Assembly: GCA_047602055.1 (NCBI GenBank)
Contig: JASGIG010000001.1
Span: 3,658,001-3,722,000 of the forward strand
Length of the DNA stretch: 64,000 nucleotides
Origin: JAODBQ01 sp047602055
GTDB lineage: Bacteria; Actinomycetota; Acidimicrobiia; Acidimicrobiales; Ilumatobacteraceae
Reading direction: 5' to 3'
Part shown: positions 59,666 through 64,000 of the stretch, one piece after another
Numbering within the stretch: position 1 is the first letter of the stretch
Layout of the letters: the number at the start of each line of letters is the position of its first letter
Position numbers and translations under genes: made by a program
The notes under the pieces: model-generated
What the model was told of the DNA's origin: nothing
The model's database searches: none
Seen by the model: only the letters and a program-made list of their open reading frames with translations

Positions 59666-61882
59666 CTAAGCCGACTTCCCGGGGACGAGGCGGTAGGCGT
59701 CGTAGACGGCGTCGATGGTCTTGATCGTGCGCAGGACCGACTCGAGGTGGCTGGCGTCGGCCATCTCGAACTCGAAGCGCATCTTGGCGACGCGGTCGCC
59801 GCCGGTGTGGGTGCTGCAGGCGACGATGTTGACGTGCTGCTCGCTGAGCGCGTTGGCGACGTCGCGCAGCAGCTTGGAGCGGTCGAGGGCGACGACCTCG
59901 ACGCCGGCGCGGAACACGGCCTTGCTCTGGTCGCCGTCCCACTCCACGTCGACGAGGCGCGCCGCCTGCTCGCTCATCAGGCTCTCGGCGTTGGCGCAGT
60001 CGGCGCGGTGCACGCTGACGCCGCGGCCGCGGGTGATGAAGCCGATGATCTCGTCGCCAGGCACCGGCGTGCAGCACCGTGACAGGCGCACGAGCACGTC
60101 GTCGAGGCCCTCGACGTGGACGCCGGCGGTGTTGCGCTGCTTGCGCGCCGAGCCCTGGCGCACCACCGTCGACGGTGGCTGCTCGGCGTCGTCGCCGGTG
60201 CGCGACGCACGCGCCACCTTCTGGGCGACCGAGCGCGCCGAGACGTGCTTCTCGCCGATCGCCGCCAGCAGCGCGTCGAGGTCGGCGTACGACGCGGCCT
60301 GGACCTCCCGGGCGAGCAGGTCGCTGGCCCAGATCCGCTGCAGCGGCAGACCCTCGCGGCGGAACTCCCGGTTCAACTCGTCGCGGCCGGTCTCGACCAT
60401 GTCGACGCGCCGCTCACGGCTGAACCACTGGCGGATCTTGTTGCGAGCCCGAGGCGACTCGACGAACTGCAGCCAGTCCCGCGACGGCCCGGCGGACTCC
60501 AGCTTCGACGTGAAGATCTCGCACGTGTCGCCACTGCGCAGCCGGTGCTGCAGCGGCACCAGCCGCCCGTTCACCTTGGCGCCGATGCATCGGTGGCCGA
60601 CCTCGGTGTGCACCGCGTAGGCGAAGTCGACGGTGGTCGAACCGACCGGCAGGGTGATCACCCTCCCCTTCGGGGAGAACACGAAGACCTCGTCCTGCTC
60701 CAGGTCGGTCTTCAGGTTCTCCATGAACACGGCCGGGTCGATGACGTCGGCCTGCCAGTCGATGATCCGGTTCAGCCAGTCGATGTCGTTCGACGGCACA
60801 CCGTCCTTGTACGCCCAGTGGGCGGCGACGCCCCACTCGGCACGCTGGTGCATCTCCCGGGTGCGGATCTGGACCTCGACCACCTTGCCGCCCGGCCCGA
60901 TGACCGTGGTGTGCAAGCTCTGGTAGAGGTTGAACTTCGGCATCGCGATGTAGTCCTTGAACCGCCCCAGCACCGGCTTGTAGCGGCCGTGGATGCAGCC
61001 CAGCGCCGCGTAGCAGTCCTTCAGCGAGTCGACGATGACACGCACCGCGATGAGGTCGAAGATCTCGTCGAACTCCTTGCCCTTCTGGACCATCTTCTCG
61101 TAGATGCTCCACAGGTGCTTGCCGCGGCCGGTGACCTCGGCGTCGATGTTCAGCTCGCGCAACCGCCCCTGGACCTCGGCGACGGCCTTGGCCAGGTACG
61201 CCTCGCGCTCGGGCGAACGCTCCCCCACCAGGTGGTCGAGCTCGGCGTAGCGCTTCGGGTACAGCGACGCGAACGCGAGGTCCTCGAGCTGCTGCTTGAC
61301 CTCCTGCATGCCGAGGCGGTGGGCCAACGGCGCATAGATGTCGAGCGTCTCCTGGGCGATGCGCCGCTGCTTCTCGCTGGGCATCGCCGCCAACGTGCGC
61401 ATGTTGTGCAGCCGGTCGGCGAGCTTGATGATCAGCACCCGCAGGTCGCGGGCCATGGCGACGAGCATCTTGCGCATCGTCGCCGCCTGCTGGGCCTCCT
61501 TGGAGTCGAACTGCAGCCGCTCCAGCTTGGTGACGCCGTCGACGATCTGGGCGACCTCGGGACCGAAGCCGGCGTTGACGTCGGCGAGTGTGATCTCGGT
61601 GTCCTCGACGGCGTCGTGGAGCAGCGCGGCGACGAGCGAGATCTCGTCGAGGCCGATCTCGGCGACGATCCGGGCGACGGCCATCGGATGGTTGATGTAG
61701 CTCTCGCCGCTGGAGCGCAGCTGGTTGCGGTGCGCCTCCTTGGCCGTCTCGTAGGCGCGGTTGATCGTCGCCACCGGCGCCTTCGGGTGGCGGCGGCGGT
61801 AGGCGGCGAGCAGCGGGGTCAGCTCCTCGGCCGCGACGTTCTGGTTGCGCCGCCACGGCAGGACCCGGTCGACGGCGGGCAT
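59666..61882 (-). CDS. relA: Bifunctional (p)ppGpp synthetase/hydrolase RelA/SpoT
   Basis: 738 residues. HD hydrolase domain (YINHPMAVARIVAEIGLD, LLHDAVEDTEIT, KLADRLHNMRTL), synthetase domain (RGKHLWSIYEKMVQKG, DLIAVRVIVDSLKDCYAALG, RFKDYIAMPKFNLYQSLHTTV), TGS (VFVFSPKGRVITLPVGSTTVDFAY), the zinc/CC region (LSRCCTPVPGDEIIGFITRGRGVSVHRADC) and a C-terminal ACT. The hydrolase HD pair is present, so it is bifunctional. Downstream of apt, as in other actinobacteria. Confidence 0.96.
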   Translation of the reverse strand: MPAVDRVLPWRRNQNVAAEELTPLLAAYRRRHPKAPVATINRAYETAKEAHRNQLRSSGESYINHPMAVARIVAEIGLDEISLVAALLHDAVEDTEITLADVNAGFGPEVAQIVDGVTKLERLQFDSKEAQQAATMRKMLVAMARDLRVLIIKLADRLHNMRTLAAMPSEKQRRIAQETLDIYAPLAHRLGMQEVKQQLEDLAFASLYPKRYAELDHLVGERSPEREAYLAKAVAEVQGRLRELNIDAEVTGRGKHLWSIYEKMVQKGKEFDEIFDLIAVRVIVDSLKDCYAALGCIHGRYKPVLGRFKDYIAMPKFNLYQSLHTTVIGPGGKVVEVQIRTREMHQRAEWGVAAHWAYKDGVPSNDIDWLNRIIDWQADVIDPAVFMENLKTDLEQDEVFVFSPKGRVITLPVGSTTVDFAYAVHTEVGHRCIGAKVNGRLVPLQHRLRSGDTCEIFTSKLESAGPSRDWLQFVESPRARNKIRQWFSRERRVDMVETGRDELNREFRREGLPLQRIWASDLLAREVQAASYADLDALLAAIGEKHVSARSVAQKVARASRTGDDAEQPPSTVVRQGSARKQRNTAGVHVEGLDDVLVRLSRCCTPVPGDEIIGFITRGRGVSVHRADCANAESLMSEQAARLVDVEWDGDQSKAVFRAGVEVVALDRSKLLRDVANALSEQHVNIVACSTHTGGDRVAKMRFEFEMADASHLESVLRTIKTIDAVYDAYRLVPGKSA

Positions 61883-61974
61883 CAGGGCACCTGATGCCCG
61901 GTTGGCCGAGCGACCGTCAGGGAGCCGGACGACGATGGGGTCCGGGGGCGCAGCCCCCGAGCGGGGACGGGCAT
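61882..61974 (-). CDS. Junction mini-ORF between apt and relA, built from repeat D
   Basis: 30 residues, MPVPARGLRPRTPSSSGSLT onward. Its TGA shares a base with the relA ATG (TGATG). Most of it is repeat D (61912-61970), the inverted counterpart of 41588-41643: GGGGGCTGCGCCCCC, GACCCCATCG and GGCTCCCTG-CGGTCGC on the minus strand. Translation unproven; the ATG has a poor ribosome site. Confidence 0.35.
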   Translation of the reverse strand: MPVPARGLRPRTPSSSGSLTVARPTGHQVP

Positions 61975-61979
61975 CCTGG

Positions 61980-62504
61980 TCAGCTCCCGAGGCTCTCGAT
62001 CAGCCGCTCGCCGAGGCGTTCGCGCCCGCCCAGCCCGTCGATCTCCAGCATGAAGCCGAGACCGACGATGACGCCGCCGAGCTCTTCGACGAGGCGACAC
62101 GTCGCCGACGCCGTGCCGCCGGTGGCCAACACGTCGTCGATCACCAGCACCCGCTCGCCGGGCCGGATCGCGTCACGGTGGATCTCCAGCTTGTCGGTGC
62201 CGTACTCCAGGTCGTACTCCTCGCGCACCACCGCCCACGGCAGCTTGCCGGCCTTGCGCACGGGGACGAACCCGGCGTCCATCCGGTAGGCGATCGGGGC
62301 GGCGATGATGAAGCCACGAGCCTCGATGCCGAGCACCCGGGAGACCTCGATCCCGGCGAAGCGATCGGCGAGCTCGCCGACGGCACGACGGAACGCCTCG
62401 GCATCGCCGAGCAACGGCGTGATGTCGCGGAACGTCACGCCCGCCCTGGGGTAGTCGGCGATGTCCCTGATGTGGTCGGCCGTCCAGTGCCGCGTGACCG
62501 TCAT
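61980..62504 (-). CDS. apt: Adenine phosphoribosyltransferase
   Basis: 174 residues. FRDITPLLGD, LGIEARGFIIAAPIAYRMDAGFVPVRKAGKLP and the PRPP motif VLVIDDVLATGGT. It converts adenine plus PRPP to AMP. It lies between secF and relA in the conserved actinobacterial order. It competes for adenine with the deaminase at the other end of the window. Confidence 0.95.
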   Translation of the reverse strand: MTVTRHWTADHIRDIADYPRAGVTFRDITPLLGDAEAFRRAVGELADRFAGIEVSRVLGIEARGFIIAAPIAYRMDAGFVPVRKAGKLPWAVVREEYDLEYGTDKLEIHRDAIRPGERVLVIDDVLATGGTASATCRLVEELGGVIVGLGFMLEIDGLGGRERLGERLIESLGS

Positions 62505-62535
62505 GTCCGGAGGATATCGGCCGCCTCCGGCGCCG

Positions 62536-63771
62536 TCAGCGACGCTTCTTCTTGCGCGGCCGCGGCGGGTGGGTGAGCGCCGGCTTCGGGCCGGCCGGCA
62601 CGATCGGCGCGGTCACGTCACCGTGCCCACCACCAGCGTCCGGCTCGATCGTCGCGCTCCCGCCGTCGCTGGCCCCCGACCGCACCCGCCGCGCCCGGCG
62701 ATCGCGGCCGACCGGCGCGGCACCGAGGACGAGGCGCTCCAGGTCCGCCCCGGTGGCGTGCGAGCCGCGCAGGCCGCGGTACTTCGGCATCCGCTCCTTG
62801 AGGATCGCCAGCAGCGGCGTGGCGACGAAGATCGACGAGTACGAGCCGGTGATCAGGCCGACGAGCAGCGCCAGCGAGAACTCGCGCAGCGTCACCGCGC
62901 CCAAGATCCCGGCGCCGACGATCAGCAGCGAGAGCACCGGCAGGACGGCGGCGATGCTCGTGTTCAGCGAGCGCATCAGCGTCTGGTTCATCGACACGTT
63001 CATGATGTCGGCGTAGGGGACCCGGCTCGACGCGTAGCGGGCGTCGTTGTCCTTGACCTTGTCGAACACGACGATCGTGTCGTACAGCGAGAAGCCGAGG
63101 ATCGTCAGGAAGGCGACGACCGTCGCCGGCGTCACCTCGAAGCCGAACACCGAGTACACGCCGACGCTGATCAGCACGTCGTGGAGCATCGCCGCGATCG
63201 CCGAGATCGCCATCCGCCACTCGAACCGCCAGGCGATGAACAGGGCGACGAGGACGAGGAACACGATCAGGGCGCGGACGGCCTTGGTGGTGATGCTCGC
63301 GCCCCACGTCGAGCTGACCGAGCTGCTGCTGACAGCGGTCTCCTCGATGCCGGCCGACGACGCCAGCGCGGCGCGCACCGCCTGCTGCTTGTCCAGCGGC
63401 TGGTCGGCCGCCGTGATCAGCAGGTTGCGCCCCGTCGACGACGTGCGCTCGACGATCTTGACGTTGTCGGTGGGGATGCCCTGCTCCTCCAGAACGCCAC
63501 GGGCCTGATCGACGGTCATCGTCGCCGACGGCACCTCCCACGACACGCCGCCTTCGAAGTCGATGCCGAGGTTCAGGCCGGTGACGAGCAGCGAGATGAT
63601 CGTCACCAGGACCAGCACGCCGGACAGGCCGAGGCCCCACCAGCGCCTGCCGTAGAAGTCGATCGACGTCTCGCCGTGATAGAGGCGACCCACAGCGCTA
63701 CGCCGCGGTGGCAGCCCGTCGTCGTGCAACGGCGAGGCCGGCGATGGCGTCGCCGAGATGTCGGTCGTCAT
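62536..63771 (-). CDS. secF: Protein translocase subunit SecF
   Basis: 411 residues from ATG 63771. First span about 38-60, then GIDFEGGVSWEV (the SecF D/G-rich motif), a periplasmic domain (60-165) and five more spans, including MLHDVLISVGVYSVFGFEVTPATVVAFLTILGFSLYDTIVVFDKV and MNVSMNQTLMRSLNTS. A long basic/Pro tail follows. With SecD it uses the proton motive force in protein export. Overlaps the secD stop (ATGA). Confidence 0.95.
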   Translation of the reverse strand: MTTDISATPSPASPLHDDGLPPRRSAVGRLYHGETSIDFYGRRWWGLGLSGVLVLVTIISLLVTGLNLGIDFEGGVSWEVPSATMTVDQARGVLEEQGIPTDNVKIVERTSSTGRNLLITAADQPLDKQQAVRAALASSAGIEETAVSSSSVSSTWGASITTKAVRALIVFLVLVALFIAWRFEWRMAISAIAAMLHDVLISVGVYSVFGFEVTPATVVAFLTILGFSLYDTIVVFDKVKDNDARYASSRVPYADIMNVSMNQTLMRSLNTSIAAVLPVLSLLIVGAGILGAVTLREFSLALLVGLITGSYSSIFVATPLLAILKERMPKYRGLRGSHATGADLERLVLGAAPVGRDRRARRVRSGASDGGSATIEPDAGGGHGDVTAPIVPAGPKPALTHPPRPRKKKRR

Positions 63772-64000
63772 CGCTCGCTCCCCCCGGTGCTCGCCTCGAT
63801 GCCCATCACCTTGCGCTTGGACATCCAGTGCGTGCGGCTCAGCAGCAGCACCGACGGACGGGTGAAGAAGTAGGCGACGGCGAGGTCGCACAACGTCGAC
63901 AGCCCGAGGAAGAACGCGAAGTTACGGACCGAGCCGACGGTCAGGTACCAGAGCACGAGGGCGCCCATCAGCGAGACGAGGTCGGCGACGAGGATCGTGT
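63768..64000 (-). CDS. secD: Protein translocase subunit SecD, C-terminal end (cut by window edge)
   Basis: The frame is open to the window edge. TILVADLVSLMGALVLWYLTVGSVRNFAFFLGLSTLCDLAVAYFFTRPSVLLLSR is the last membrane part of SecD, with a short basic tail. The start is outside the window. Its stop overlaps the secF start. Confidence 0.88.
   Translation of the reverse strand, partial: TILVADLVSLMGALVLWYLTVGSVRNFAFFLGLSTLCDLAVAYFFTRPSVLLLSRTHWMSKRKVMGIEASTGGSER

Overview
The window is high-GC chromosomal DNA from an actinobacterium. It carries a Pup-proteasome locus (mpa, dop, pup, prcB, prcA), the actinobacterial block secD-secF-apt-relA and hisS-aspS-rarA, and a ttuB-ttuA-trmI tRNA-modification operon. 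Gene content and style suggest the class Acidimicrobiia (Ilumatobacter-like); that placement is inference. Both ends cut through genes (an adenosine deaminase-like gene on the left, secD on the right). No rRNA, tRNA or CRISPR array was seen.

Layout. 1-6.0 kb (+): purine salvage and nucleoside breakdown (two adenosine deaminase-family genes, adenine deaminase, nucleoside hydrolase) with an acyl-CoA dehydrogenase. 6.0-9.9 kb (-): Rieske oxygenase and 5-oxoprolinase genes pxpA, pxpB, pxpC, separated by arrays of palindromic repeats. 9.9-14.9 kb (-): proteasome locus; no pafA is present. 15.0-16.3 kb (-): LPETG-anchored repeat surface protein. 16.6-19.8 kb: ferredoxin, then the trmI/ttuA/ttuB/membrane-protein operon. 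19.9-28.7 kb: LON-domain protein, ADP-forming acyl-CoA synthetase with thioesterase, TetR/desaturase divergent pair, transketolase and transaldolase. 28.8-32.8 kb: accessory island with a complete IS256-type element, a frameshifted AAA ATPase and a truncated Fic gene. 32.8-41.6 kb: LOG protein, MOSC protein, glycolate oxidase genes glcF, glcE and glcD, an Nei-type glycosylase and a phosphotransferase. 41.2-46.9 kb (-): hisS, aspS, NUDIX, rarA and DUF948/DUF6167-like genes. 47.1-52.0 kb (+): a 1,600-residue multi-sensor c-di-GMP protein. 52.0-59.3 kb: nest of insertion sequences around an ECF sigma/anti-sigma pair. 59.7-64.0 kb (-): relA, apt, secF, secD.

Three things stand out. (1) Conserved genes (acyl-CoA dehydrogenase, prcA, trmI, aspS, the EAL-GGDEF gene, both copies of one IS) repeatedly carry single-base indels. 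The two IS copies correct each other, so most of these are probably assembly errors rather than pseudogenes. (2) GC-rich dispersed repeats sit exactly in gene junctions and create 27-32 codon mini-ORFs, often beginning MSERSE, whose start overlaps the upstream stop and whose stop overlaps the downstream start. (3) An IS3-type element has split an ECF sigma gene after about 14 codons; its native start, ribosome site and N-terminus can be rebuilt from the two flanks.
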